DNA of 64,000 nucleotides, taken from the NCBI GenBank assembly GCA_033060915.1, contig CM065385.1:19108001-19172000 (forward strand), written 5' to 3'. The notes beneath the pieces were generated by a model. The model was not told the origin of the DNA, did no database searches, and saw only the letters and a program-made list of their open reading frames with translations. The position numbers and the translations under genes were made by a program. Positions 1 through 11,449 of the stretch are shown here, piece after piece (positions within the stretch are counted from its first letter, which is position 1; each line of letters opens with the position of its first letter). Source of the DNA: Euryodendron excelsum (taxonomy: Eukaryota; Streptophyta; Magnoliopsida; Ericales; Pentaphylacaceae).

Positions 1-630
1 ACTTCTATCTCTTTCTTTTCAAATCAAATCAAATCAAATCAAATTCTTTTTAAATCTATTTCCAAATCAAGGCTCTTTTCTTGCACTTGCATATCATGCA
101 TTATGATAGTTTTTAAACATTATTTTTCTAAAGTGGATAGGATTGAACATATGTTAGTTAAAGACTCCCATAAGTGAATCTAGGGTAGATTGACATGTAG
201 ATACCGAAAGGGCGGGGTAGGGTGATGGCTTAGTGCATCTTCCCTATACGTAACCAACCTCTGAACCTAGGATCACTATTTTCGAAAGACCAAAAGGAGT
301 TATTTTCGAAAAGGGCTAAATGTTTTTCAAAGGTTGCCAAACAACTTGTTTTTCTTAAGAACCCTCTCTTAATGAGATATTTTCAAAATCGTTTTCCAAA
401 AACCCTAAGTGTAGTCTTCAGATTATGCTTAATTTTTAGGTGACCAAACTCACCTTAATCAAGTTAGGTGGCGACTCCAAATCTTTTTCTAAAAGCCCTT
501 TATTCAAATTTATTTTCAATTCAAACCTAGTCGCACTCATTCTTTTAGGAGGGTGAGTTCTAACAAGAGAGTACAATATTTTTCCCGCTTGTGTGTGTAT
601 TCCTCGAGTGCAAAAAATTTGGGCGCGATA
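1..630 (+). repeat. 3' end of the 5' LTR, family A
   Basis: This stretch matches 13396-14024 along its whole length and ends GGGCGCGATA where the other copy ends GGGCACGACA, so the terminal CA has decayed to TA. It contains the block conserved in every family-A and family-B LTR of the window (CACTTGCATATCATGCAT, then GTTAGGTGGCGACTCC at about 464-479). The rest of this LTR lies left of the window. Confidence 0.9.
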
Positions 631-632
631 GC

Positions 633-650
633 TGGCGACTCCGATAGGGA
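633..650 (+). other. Primer binding site of the family-A element
   Basis: TGGCGACTCCGATAGGGA starts two bases after the LTR end. It begins with TGG, complementary to a tRNA CCA end, as expected for minus-strand priming. The exact tRNA cannot be settled by eye; a tRNA-Arg-type primer, as reported for Ogre elements, is a candidate. The first ten bases also occur inside the LTR at about 470. Confidence 0.7.
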
Positions 651-2196
651 CACTTAAAGGGTTAGGCCGTAGTCATGTCTCTTTACCCTTCACCCATGTA
701 GAGTCTTCAATTAACTTGGTTCAATCCTATTCACTTTAAATGTTCAAAACCAATTTTCAACATTGTTTTCAAACAAAAACATGTATTTATTCATATTATC
801 TTGTATTATGTTTGCCATCCACATACTAACTCTTGCATCTTTTGTTTTGTAGGTGTACTTTGGTTTGCAATTTTATGTTATTAACTATTATGCATGAATG
901 TGATGAACAGGATGGATGGGAGTTGTTGGGCTCTTTCCTCCACTTTTAAAAAATCACACACACTGTGCATATGCACTTGCATTCTGCATATTTGCATTAT
1001 TACCCTGATGTGACATTTCTAGTTAGAAAGAGGGAACGGTATATTGGTTGTGGGCAAGACGTTGTGTTAGTTTCTTCGCCTACGGCCTCTTGATGGTTCC
1101 CCCGCTCGGATCACCAACCGATCATGGCACCACCTCGAGGAGTGGGCCTAGGTTTGAAGATCCGGGGACCGAGCCTTTTTAGGACGCATTAGTCAACCCT
1201 CAACCTCATACTCATATAGACACCATGCATAGCTGAACCTCTACCGAATTTAAGATACGAGCACCGTTTTCAAAACCACGGAGGAAAAGGCGACTGCTCT
1301 TACTTTTATTTATACCTGTTTATTCTTGCTGTTATACTGATTGTATTCATACTGTTATAATGTTTGTCTAACTGCTCATGCATGCACATTTACCTTGTTA
1401 TTGCATTCTCTCTCCTTATACTCTTTGCATATCCCTGTTCATGCATTCCATATTCCATGTCATGACAAGAGTTCTAAGCAATTCAAGTCACTCCATTCTC
1501 ATGCATATGATCAACCCATTGAGAGTAACACCAAAGTCACTCTTTCTTGCATTAAACTTGCCTAAACCCTAAGAGTTCCCATATAACCCTAAGGATTCAT
1601 TGCATGCATCTCAATTCATTCCATAAGAGGGGCCCCAATCCCTCTATGCTCACGGAGATAGGATTGCCATGAAGACAAGGGGCAACCAATCAGCAAAGTC
1701 TCTCAGCGACCTCCTCGACATCAAATCCAAGGAAGGCGAATCAGAAGACTCAAGAGTAGTTTAGGATTTTCCTTTGTAAAAGTAGATAGGTGGAAGTCCA
1801 AAGGAAAATGTTCCCCCTCCCCCTATTAAAATGTATTTAAGTTCTTTTGTATCTTAAACCCAAAATTTAATGTACTTCTTTACTTTTATAAATGAATGCA
1901 TGGATGACTGAAGGTTCCTACTTGACGGTAAGGTATCCGCATATAGGGGCAAATCCCCTATCTCCAAAAGTGGGCCAATACATCATGATTAGTTTCTCTC
2001 CTAAAGAGGGGCACCCTAGGACATACATTACATAAAGCTCTCTAAAAACTAAAAACTGATTTGCGATTTGTGTTCTTGTCTTTTTGTCTTTTCCTTTTTA
2101 TTTACAGAGGTCACCCTACACTGAGTCAACATTGCTCCCAAAAAGGGGCAACATCCACTTAGGGATGCCATTATCACCCGGTAAAGAGCATCATTG
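651..2196 (+). other. Untranslated leader between PBS and gag
   Basis: About 1.5 kb with no convincing ORF. The short open frames at 1341-1572 have no recognisable content and overlap each other. A long leader before gag is usual for the Tat/Ogre branch, which can carry an extra ORF here, but I see no conserved protein in this copy. Confidence 0.55.
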
Positions 2197-4183
2197 ATGG
2201 CTACTAACCTTGAAGAATCCTCTCAAGTCTCTCAAGAGGAAGTTAACGAAATGAGGACTAAGATGGATGAGATGCTCAAACTCATTCAAACTCTGGCCAT
2301 GAAGGATGCTACTGCGGTCCCGTAATCATCTATGACTTCATCCAAGGACCCTGAACCCGCTGATCCAAGGATCATGCTTCAATATGACAATGCTGGGAGG
2401 ACTAAGGAAGATGTCAAAGGGGTCAACACTGAAGAAGCAGAGACCATATTGCTTTCACCTATCATAAAGAAGGCCCCTCTAGACCCTCTCAATCTGAAAA
2501 TCCAAGGGTTGGAAGATTCGTTGTGAAATCTCCATGGCCACGATACTTACGGGTTTAGTTCCTATGATGAGCTCTGTTTCTTCCCTGACCACCCGAGACT
2601 TGCTAGGTTTAAAATGCCCGACTTCCAAAAGTACGATGGTACTGGCAACCCCATTGCTCATCTTCGTCTATATGCTGGAGCGCTAAGTGGACATGGCAAC
2701 GATCCGAAGCTCCTTATGCAGCTATTCCAACACAGTCTCACGGGGTCTGCTCTACAATGGTTTGCTCGTCTGGACTTAAGGAAGATCACAACCTGGATGG
2801 AGCTAGTCAATGCGTTCAAAGTCCAATACCGTCACAACATCGACCTCATTTCTGATCGATGGTCCTTGATGACGATGAGCAAGGGTGAGAAGGAGAGCTT
2901 TAAAGCATACGCCATAAGATGAAGGGAGGCTACTGCACAAGTTAATCCCCCACTGGAGGAGAAGGAGTATGTATAATTATTTGTACATACTTTTCAAGGT
3001 ATATTCTATGAGAAGCTCTGCACAAGCATGGGAAAAAGCTTCTCTGAGCTCATTATGCAGGGAGAGATGATAGAAAACGGCCTCAAGACAAGAAGAATTA
3101 CAGATCCTTATGCTAAGACTAGAGAAAATACCGCCAACATAGCCAAAAAGGTGGCCACTACAAGGGGCACGATCAGGAAGGAAAGTGAAGTGTCCACTAT
3201 TCTGCCTAGCCAACCACCCCAATACTGACCCTCGCTACAATCACCCCCAGTCCTGCCCTTAACCACCTTGACCATGCCTGTTCCTACCCCTAACTATGGT
3301 CCCACTGGGGCACGACCCAACTTTAATAGACATGCTTGCCTTAGCCTGCACCCAAACCGAGGTTTACCATAGCCTTCTGAAGAACAACATCTTGAAGCCC
3401 GTACCTGCTCGCCCGTTGCCAAGCCCTTTACCCCCAACCTTTAATGCTGCCCTTACATGTGAGTACCATTTAGGTGGCCAAGGGCATGACACCAAAAGTT
3501 GCTTCGCTCTCAAGCACAAGATCCAAGACCTAATTGATAATAAGACCATTGATCTACAGCCGGTAAAACCTGCTCCTACTCCCAATGTGACCGCTAACCC
3601 TCTGCCGGATCACACCGTCAATATGATACTAGTGGAAATGGAAGGCGAGGGAAAATTCGACGAGCTCGGGGCCGAAGGTTATGAGAACGATTGGGAGGCC
3701 GATGAAGAAAACGACTGGGAAGAGGATCTCCCATCATGCCCGATTTATCTTTATAACCCTGAGGAGGTGCCTGATGCTTCTGACTGGCCCATTGAGGAGC
3801 CAATATTTTTGGAAGATGAGATGACCAAGAACACAGCTGTTGATGGATGGGGTGCTGAATTTTTACATCCAAAATATGCCGCGATGGAACGAAACTTACT
3901 AGAAAGCCCTTGGCCCGCAACTGAGTATAACTATGAAGACATGGGCTGGGAGCTAAAGGAGTCAAGAGAGTAGATGGAGCCATTCGAATTGGAAGGCGGT
4001 GAACTAGCCACCCTGTTTACAGAAGAACCCGCTGCAAAGAAAAAGAAGGAGGCTGACAACCACTCCAACAACATTAATATCTCCGGAGCTCTAGGAGAAT
4101 CCTTTACCTGTTTTGCCTTGGCCAAGGATCTGGGTTGCGAATGGAGCATCAAAGATGTTGGAATTGTTCCAAGACCTTACTGA
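2197..4183 (+). pseudogene. gag: Broken gag of the family-A element
   Basis: The reading frame starts at ATG 2197 (MATNLEESSQ) and runs to 3228 in one frame, interrupted by stops near 2323, 2524, 2920 and 2974. It continues after a frameshift at 3296-4183 with one TAG at 3971. The centre (2614-2922) has the gag capsid pattern: a DGTGNPxxHLRLY start, then LFxxSLTGxAxxWF and the KxxLVNAFKxQY segment. At about 3456-3500 there is a zinc-knuckle-like motif C-x2-H-x6-GHD-x3-C followed by KHKIQDLID, typical of Tat-type gag. Beyond it the product turns acidic (DWEADEENDWEEDL). At least one stop replaces an expected Trp codon (TGG to TGA before REATAQ). No protease follows. As it stands it cannot give a full-length protein. 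Confidence 0.85.
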
Positions 4184-6247
4184 AAAAGGAGTCCCTTCAA
4201 AAGCGTACAAGAGAGGGGTGTTTTCACCCATTGTCTTTCTATCCCTTTTACTTTCTGTCTTTAAATTAATGCTTACATTTTCTTATTGCTTAAGAACTCT
4301 ATGCTTTCCATAAGAAATGATAATAATAATCAAATAATAGTCTTGTATTCCATCACGACTATCTTATCTTCTCTTGGGAATGGTGGCTACTTTCTATACA
4401 AGGGGCATAGTATATCTTATGGAGGGATCCAATTTGAAGGATGATAGCATGAGTTAACCACTCACCAAATGATTAGCTTTCCACAGAGAGAGAGAGGATA
4501 AGGATAAGTGAGGATACTACCCAAAGGTAGCACTTGCAAGACTCTGAAGCTAAGCGATGTGTAGCCAGTTTATCAAAATAAAGAGGAGCCATCTTTCACT
4601 TCCCCACATATAAATAAAAGGAATGAATCACTAAATAAATAAACAAATATGCTCATATTCCCTTTGTTTAACCCCTAAAGCCTCGCAACAAACGAAGTTT
4701 TCTTTGTCAACCCCAATCCAAGACTGTCCTCCCCACATTGGGGCAGACAACAGTTGAGAATTCTAGGAGTGGTGTCCACCTCTATCATGCTAAGATAGTG
4801 TCGAAAGCTCTATGGATCAAGCAATCTAATTCAAAGTGAAGAGAGGCCCTCATTTCATTTCCCATATAGTCAAAAGCAACCCCTTGCCAAACCTGTTGAG
4901 CCATTTATCCTTTTCCTGAGAAAACCCCAACCTAGGGATCACCGCCCACATTGGGTAGATTGAACTGCCAAGGAAAAGGCCTAAGGGAAAAGGGTCGAAG
5001 AATTATTCATTTCATGAAGGAATAGAAAGAAAAAGCAAAGGAAAGGAGTCGCCAAAGGGCAAGAGGCCAAGCAAAAAAAAAATCCTTTAAGGAAAGGCCT
5101 GAAGAAAATCATGATTGAGTCATCTTCAAAAGCATAATAAGAGGATCGAAAGAAAAGAAAGTCATGTTTATCTCAAAAAGCGTATAGAAAGGGTGAAAGA
5201 ACAAGGTCATTTTCACCCTGAGAAGTCATGTAAAAAGCAAGGAGGAAATTCAAAGGTGATCCTAGGTTACAAAGAAACCCAGTAGCAACAATAAGTTCGA
5301 GCCTTTACCCTTTCTTGTAAAACCCTGAAACCATGGCCTACATTACAACCCTATTAAAGTCCACTCTAATTGAAAATGGATTGCTTGATATAAATGAGCT
5401 GGATACGATGCCGAAGCTAAAGAAGGACGTTAACCCACTAAAAATCAGTCAAGGATGGTATGGATCTAAACCCTAATGAAAACAACATCGAATTTGAGCC
5501 TATATATCCCGTTGTTTCTGAAACCCCATAACCTAGCCTACATTACGATCCCAAGCAAAGTCTCCTCGGATTGAAAGGACTGGCCACTTATCGCTCTGCC
5601 AAAGGTCAGGTAAGAAGTCGCTAAAACCCCGAGAGTTGAGAGTTTCAGCTTAGTAACCCCATACACTAACCTTGAGGCAAAGAGCCGAAGGCGATCAAAA
5701 GGTTGAGAAAGGTGCGAAGTGCTATCATCCAATCAAGGTAGGGTTGAGCCAGAAGAGAGGCTAAATCCCCAAAGAGGAGGGAGTTACCATTCCCAAGACT
5801 ACCAGTCTAACAGCACCCTGTGTCATTCTATTAACATATTTCTAACCTGTGCATATGTTAAAAAAAAAAAAAAAATCAGCATGGGCTTTGCACACATAGG
5901 ATATAACTCCCTGTAGAAATAGAAGTCACCAACATCAACTCATGTAATAGATACATAACATCATCATCCACCACATGCATCTCATCATATACTTAGCTGA
6001 AAAGATCGTAAATGTCTTTGTCTATCCATGCATCTGAATACCATAAATATTCATTTTTGTACAAAATATCAAAATAAAACTGTCTAACATAAATACATCT
6101 CAGGAATAAGGGCAAAAAAAGATCGGAGCCGCCATAAGGGGCATTCGTCACAAGTCAAAGTCAATGTCATCTGGATCGAAATCCCCGAAACCCAGCATCA
6201 AAGGAGGCGGATAACTACTCGAAGCACCGCCATCCTAGCTAACGCCC
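4184..6247 (+). other. Non-coding stretch where pro-pol would be expected
   Basis: About 2 kb without RT, integrase or protease motifs in any frame. It holds two partly similar copies of a segment reading GAAACCATGGCCTACATTAC (about 5328) and CATAACCTAGCCTACATTAC (about 5527). It also has CCACATTGGGGCAGA-type motifs at about 4734 and 4949, and an A-run at about 5860-5874. The repeats suggest an old duplicated untranslated region rather than a lost gene. Confidence 0.55.
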
Positions 6248-7633
6248 CTAATAAGGGATAGGCACTCCAGCCACTAGGGCTCCAAACATATACTCTGGCA
6301 GAGCTCCTGCTGATCGGAACTCCTCATGAAACTGCCGCCAGTGTCGCTCTCCAAGATAGGACTCCCAAGTGCCATCATTGAGAAAAGCAGGTCTCGACAG
6401 GGATAACGGGACCAAATACCGGACTGTCTCATAATGAACTGATCCAACGAAGGGTCGCCAGGTCACATCCCTCGCCTCAATCAGCTCCAGGTTAGCTCGG
6501 AGCATCACAAAATCAGTAATATCCAATCGCTGGGCTACCCAGTCATGAGCCCACCTCAAAGCACGAGGATAGAGGTCATCCTCAACAATTGCAGGGCGAC
6601 GAACAGGAAGGTACTTATAACTCCACCAAACGAGGAAAGGCCAGAAACTAGTCATGCTGCCCCAACAGGAACAAGTCCGGACCTGCATCGACCGAAGAAA
6701 GCGGCCAAAGGAAAAGGACCCCCAGTCCAGCTCAGATAAAGCTCCAAGATCGGCTACTATACTCACCAACTGACATTGCACGAGCGACTTGTTGTTGTTG
6801 CAGAAGCTGCTAAAGATGATGTAAAAAACAAGTCGCCGTCTCATGATGTCCCGCCTGGTAGGCGATGGCTCAATAGTAAAGGTACAGTCATCCTGACTGA
6901 TCCAAGAGATTGGGAAGGCAGAACGCTCAGGAGGAGGCAAGTCCAACAAAAAGCAGGCCTCGTCCCTATTGACTGAATGCAGGGTGATCCGCCGGCCAAC
7001 AAAGGAAAGCCCCGTGATGATCGCCCAATCCAAGGGAGTGGGACCTAGCTCGAAGCCGACAAAGTGGAAGGTCCAGGTCTCTCCAAACCACCGCTTAAAC
7101 AATGCTAGTACTAAATGCCAGTTCAAGCGGTTAGCCTGTAATCCCATGAAGGCGCCGAATCTGATCTTCGCTAAGAAGGCACGATATGATAGGGCAGCCC
7201 ACTGCATGGTCACAAAAACCTGATTAACAGCCCCTCTAAAAGCTGTATGTACCCACAGAGGGGTCAAATGTTGTCTAGAGTACACACTGGGGTGGTTAGC
7301 AAGATCCCCGAGTGGTGGGACATCCGGTATCTGCAGATCTCCCAAATCAGCATCCGTTTACCTATGCCTAGAGGAAGCTCTCCCATAATAGGTCACCTGA
7401 TCCCCAAGGCTAGGTACCTCCTCCTTGGCACCAATCTCCTCTACGAAAGCCTGCTCAATTGGGGGAAAAGGGTTGACAGATGGCTTACTCCGCCAACCAC
7501 TTTGACTAGATGCTGCCTGCCCAGTAGACCGTCGGCTACCCCTAGACCGACTGGAGCTGCTAGTGGAATCTGTCCGAGCTGCCTTCCCCGAACGGCGTCT
7601 CCTCTTAGAGCTATCATCGCCCGCATCTACATC
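6248..7633 (-). pseudogene. Antisense plant-mobile-domain-like ORF inside the gypsy element
   Basis: On the minus strand one frame is open from about 7633 down to the stop at 6248, roughly 460 codons, broken by a single TAA at 7358-7360 (AGG-TAA-ACG). The N-terminal part is basic and serine-rich (SSKRRRRSGKAARTDST). The C-terminal part (6248-7345) is tryptophan-rich and carries FELGPTPLDWAIITGLSFVG, which I read as the characteristic segment of the plant mobile domain (PMD) family found in MAIN/MAIL proteins and in plant retrotransposons. CTTACCTTTTCAG just before 7633 looks like a 3' splice acceptor, so an upstream exon is likely. PMD proteins of the host act in gene expression and transposon silencing; what element-borne copies do is unknown. 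The frame is much better kept than gag. The PMD assignment rests on motif recognition only. Confidence 0.65.
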
Positions 7634-8985
7634 CTGAAAAGGTAAGGCAAGGTAAGAGGTGTGAATGTACCATATATGCAATAAATAATAACATAATAAA
7701 GTAAAATAAAATAAACAACTAACACAGAAAATAATAATAAATAAATAAACAAAAAGATTTCAAATGATAAGTCAAAAATGAAATTTCCACACATCTTGAT
7801 TTTCTAAATCAAATCTCAAGGGTTTTCTATCTTGTTCCTTCAAAAAGAGTTTATTTCCAAACCTTAAACAACTCTTCCCCTAATTTCTAAAAATTTCGGT
7901 AGAGTCCCATTCAAAAATGGCCCCTACAACATTTATGACATCAACACAAAACACAAAACGTGCACTTCACATTGTCACAATCACATAACATCAGCACCCG
8001 TGCACACTTTTCAATTTTTTAAAATTTTCAAAACACATGTTTTATTTTTCCAATAAATCAATGGTTTTCAAAAATGCCTTAAATTTCTTCAAAATCATTT
8101 CAAATGTTTTTCAAAAATATTCCTACATTTTCCAAATTTTAAACTCTAAGAAATTTCATCAATTTCTTGAGTTTTCTCATTTTCCTAAATTTTCTAAGTA
8201 TTTTCTTATTTTTCAAAAATCAAAAATTCACCGAGTTTTCAAAAAATCACGAAACTTCATATGGTTGATAAACACATTTTTCTAAGGCACATTGCACAAA
8301 AATCTAGCCAGAAAACCCAATGCACAAGCCTGTAGGAACAAATTCCCTATTCCTGCAGAAAACTCCCTTCACATATTCACATATAATCACTCAAATTCAA
8401 TCATACAAGCACCAAAATGCAAAAATACCTTCACCATCATGTTCAAAACATAACAAAACATCAACTTTCACAATTTATATGATTTAAACGAAATTCTACA
8501 CATCAAAATCAACAAAACTTGAAAACTCACTTTTTGGAAGTTCTTCGGCAAAATCTTCTCTTCCGGCGATGCGGTCTCCTTCCAGCAATCACCTGTGGTC
8601 TCCAAGAAGTGCTCCTTTAATATCCAAGTCAGCTTCCTCGCAATGCTTCTTGGATTTGCGAAAACTCTCCAAAATGCCTAAAGTGTTCGAACCAGAAAAT
8701 CTTCTGGTTTTAATTCCAAGCCTTTTGCTATTAGCAGAGGAGCCAAGCATTTTCTACCAAAGGCGCCACTCCTAGTGGCGCCAGTTTCCAAATCTGGGCA
8801 GCTTTGCCCCCTTTCCCGCCAAATCTCATTTTCGAATGCCTTTTTTGGCTTGATATCCATTTTTCGACCCCCGTTGTCAAACAATTCCCAATGTCTGTCC
8901 CTTCGACTGCCTTGCGGTCAACATAGGACTCTTACATTTATCGTTTTTTGTCTTTGACAAGCAAAGACAAAAAAAGAGGCGCAGC
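7634..8985 (-). other. AT-rich region upstream of the antisense ORF
   Basis: No protein motif. It begins with a possible splice acceptor for the minus-strand ORF. It contains a GGCGCCACT/AGTGGCGCC palindrome at 8762-8782 and the E2F-type word TTTCCCGC at 8812-8819, either of which could belong to an antisense promoter, and it ends with the element's polypurine tract. The short plus-strand frames here look random. Confidence 0.5.
8963..8985 (+). other. Polypurine tract before the 3' LTR
   Basis: AAAGACAAAAAAAGAGG followed by CGCAGC lies directly before TGTAAGCACC, where plus-strand priming should occur. The tract is interrupted near its end. Confidence 0.6.
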
Positions 8986-9874
8986 TGTAAGCACCCCATT
9001 TTTTACCGCTCGGCAGTCTACACTCCGTCTAGACTTGTACTCAAGTCAATATGGACGTATTCCAATTGAAACCAACTCTCCAAGTCTAAATACCGTCTGT
9101 CCATCGTTTCGTGGGCCCACCAAGCCTAAATAGAGCCAAAAATACCAAAATACCCTTAGGAGATTGTCCTTTCCAACTCCAATTAGGCACGTCTTTCCGA
9201 AGACAATAAGACCCCTTTCCAATTCTAATCCCTCTCTCTCAACAGTTTATTCCTCGAAATGGTCCGGCGCGTGTTTCGAAGAAAATCTCTTCGAAATGGT
9301 AAGTCCCTTTAAACTTATCGACCGGGATGAGACCCCAAGTCCCCTAGATGGTAGAACAATCCAACTTTGGCGCCTACTAGCCCACCAATGCAGAAATGTC
9401 CGTTTAGGCATGCCTTTCGAGAAAATTGATTCTCAGGCGCTAAGTCCCTTTAGCAGCTTTTCGAGATCAGGCAGTCTCGGGAATGATCGCTAACCGTCAG
9501 AGTAGCAGAAATACTCGCAAACATCACAACCGTCAGAGTAGCAAAAATACTCACAAGCAGGTCGATAAAGGGAATTGCCAACAAACCCCTGTATCACACG
9601 ACCCCCGTCAAAGTGGCAGAAACACTCAAAATCCAAGTCAACACCGGTGCTTGCTAGCCCACTTCAGTGAAGAATGACCAAACTGTCCCTTGGGCCTTTT
9701 CCAGCACGTTTCTCGAGAACACACTTGAGTCTTCAGAATGGTGAGTCCAACCTTCTAAGATTGTCTTAAAGGCAATATGGCATGATTAGGTGCCTTCTAG
9801 TCAGTTTCGGGCCAATTCTGAGATTTTGCGGTCAAGATGACCATTTTGCCCCTAGGCATCTGAACGCCCCGGGA

Positions 9875-10500
9875 ACCACACCGGCTCTGGGTATCAAACC
9901 GGTAACCTCCCGAGAATACTCCGTATAATATTCCCAACCTTCCTCTATCTTTCCGGATCATTCTGAGTCAATTCCGGCAAACCCGGTGCGAAATGACTGT
10001 TTTGCCCCTCGTGGGCCGGTCTCCTTTTCTAACCACACCGACTCTGGGTATCAAACTGATAACCTCTTGAGAATACTCCTTATAGTATTCCCAACTTTCC
10101 TCTCTCTTTTCGGATCATTCCGAGTCAATTCTGGCAAACCCGGTGCGAAATGACTGTTTTGCCCTTAGTGGGCCGGTCTCCTTTTCTAGCCACGCCAGCT
10201 CTGGGTATCATGCCGGTAAATTTCGAAGATTGCTTCTCATAGTATTCTCAACCTTCTTCTACCTTCCCGGATCATTTCGAGTCAATTCCAGCAAACCCGG
10301 TACAAAATGACCGTTTTGCCCCTAGAGGGCTGGTCGCCTTTTCCGACCACACCGGCTCTGGGTATCAAACCAGCAACCTTTGGGAACATTCTTAATAATG
10401 TTTCTAAATCTTGAGTCTTCTTCTAGGACAGTCCGAGTTCGTCCCGGTAGGTTCCCGATCCGATTGACTGTTTCGCCCCTAACAGCTCGGTCAATCCTTC
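9875..10500 (+). repeat. 157-bp tandem repeat in the family-A LTR, four units
   Basis: Units begin with ACCACACCGGCTCTGGGTAT or close variants near 9875, 10032, 10189 and 10346. Each contains CGGTAAC, a TATAGTATTC word, TCCGAGTCAATTC and TGACCGTTTTGCCCCT. The solo LTR at 32703 has three units and the LTR at 52314 has two, so the copy number varies within the family. Confidence 0.85.
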
Positions 10501-10732
10501 CGACGCATACTATTCTCATTTCTCAAGTCAAAAACCTCCGGGACACTATTTTAAGTGTTCCTGCCCTTTTTTCGGCCTTTCGGGTCATTCCTGGCCTCTT
10601 CAAATCGTTCCCAGACTTTCCGGAGTCACTCCTAGTGAAGCCAGCCTAAAAATTGCATGGTAATCACTAGTACAGGAGCCCAAATCTAGTCAAAGATATG
10701 TTGCTTGCCAACCTTAATTGTTTCCTAATTGG

Positions 10733-10836
10733 CTGGCGCCACTGGTAGTGGCACCAAGGCAATATTTGGCTTGGCGCCACTCCTAGTGGCACCAGAAGCA
10801 TTTTTGGCCTAGCGCCACTACAACAGGCGCCAGGTC
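10733..10836 (+). repeat. Triple GGCGCC palindrome upstream of the LTR TATA box
   Basis: Three imperfect inverted repeats follow one another: GGCGCCACT-GGT-AGTGGCACC, GGCGCCACT-CCT-AGTGGCACC and GCGCCACTACAACAGGCGCC. The same triplet lies at about 34200-34300 and 53046-53148, always just before the TATA box, so it is probably part of the LTR promoter. Confidence 0.75.
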
Positions 10837-10847
10837 TATCCCATCTC

Positions 10848-10855
10848 TATAAATA
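10848..10855 (+). promoter_or_regulatory. TATA box of the family-A LTR
   Basis: CTATAAATAC about 12 bases after the palindrome triplet; transcription would start near 10880. The equivalent box is at 34314-34321 in the solo LTR and near 53163 in the LTR at 52314. Confidence 0.7.
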
Positions 10856-11449
10856 CAAAACCTCCTCCAGCGTGAAAAAGGTCCACAAACTTAGTCTAAA
10901 AACCCTAAAATTTGATATATAGAGCTTGAACACTTCAAAAACCCTAGCTTCTCTAGGTTTTCCAAACCCTAGCCACCATACACAAACCCTAGCCTCATAT
11001 ACACTCCTATACACTCTCATACACTTATACTCTAGCTTCCAACCCTCCTTTGAAGACTTGAAGAGCTGTAATATGAAGTTTTGAAGATTGAAGACAACTC
11101 TTGAACATTGAAGTGAAAACCAAAGCAAGAAAAGCAAGGCGCGCAAAGCAAGCGAAACAAACAAGACATACGGTAGGCTTTCTCTTTAAATTTCTGCACT
11201 TTCCCCCCCTCTCTTCTCTCTCCTAACCCACTTGGGTTTTCTTTATTTTAATCCCCCATCTCTTTCCCCCCCCCCCCCTTTCTTTACATGCTTGAAACAA
11301 GAGGATTTCCGGTCCATGTGCAGGATTGAATTATTAGAGAGTTACCGTGTTGGGAGCTTTCTTTTAGTCTAACCGGAGATCACGTGGGTTCAGCCCCCTT
11401 GATTATATGGTGAAGCCTTAACCTTATATGTTCACAACCCCAAATTTGC

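Noticed and set aside
3618..3983. Minus-strand 121-residue ORF opposite gag
   Set aside because: It lies opposite the gag coding frame and shows no family motif, so it is best explained as a shadow frame.
6545..7223. Plus-strand ORFs (6545-6739, 6776-6976, 6969-7223)
   Set aside because: They are opposite the plant-mobile-domain-like frame and lack domains; overlapping frames in a GC-richer coding stretch produce such shadows.
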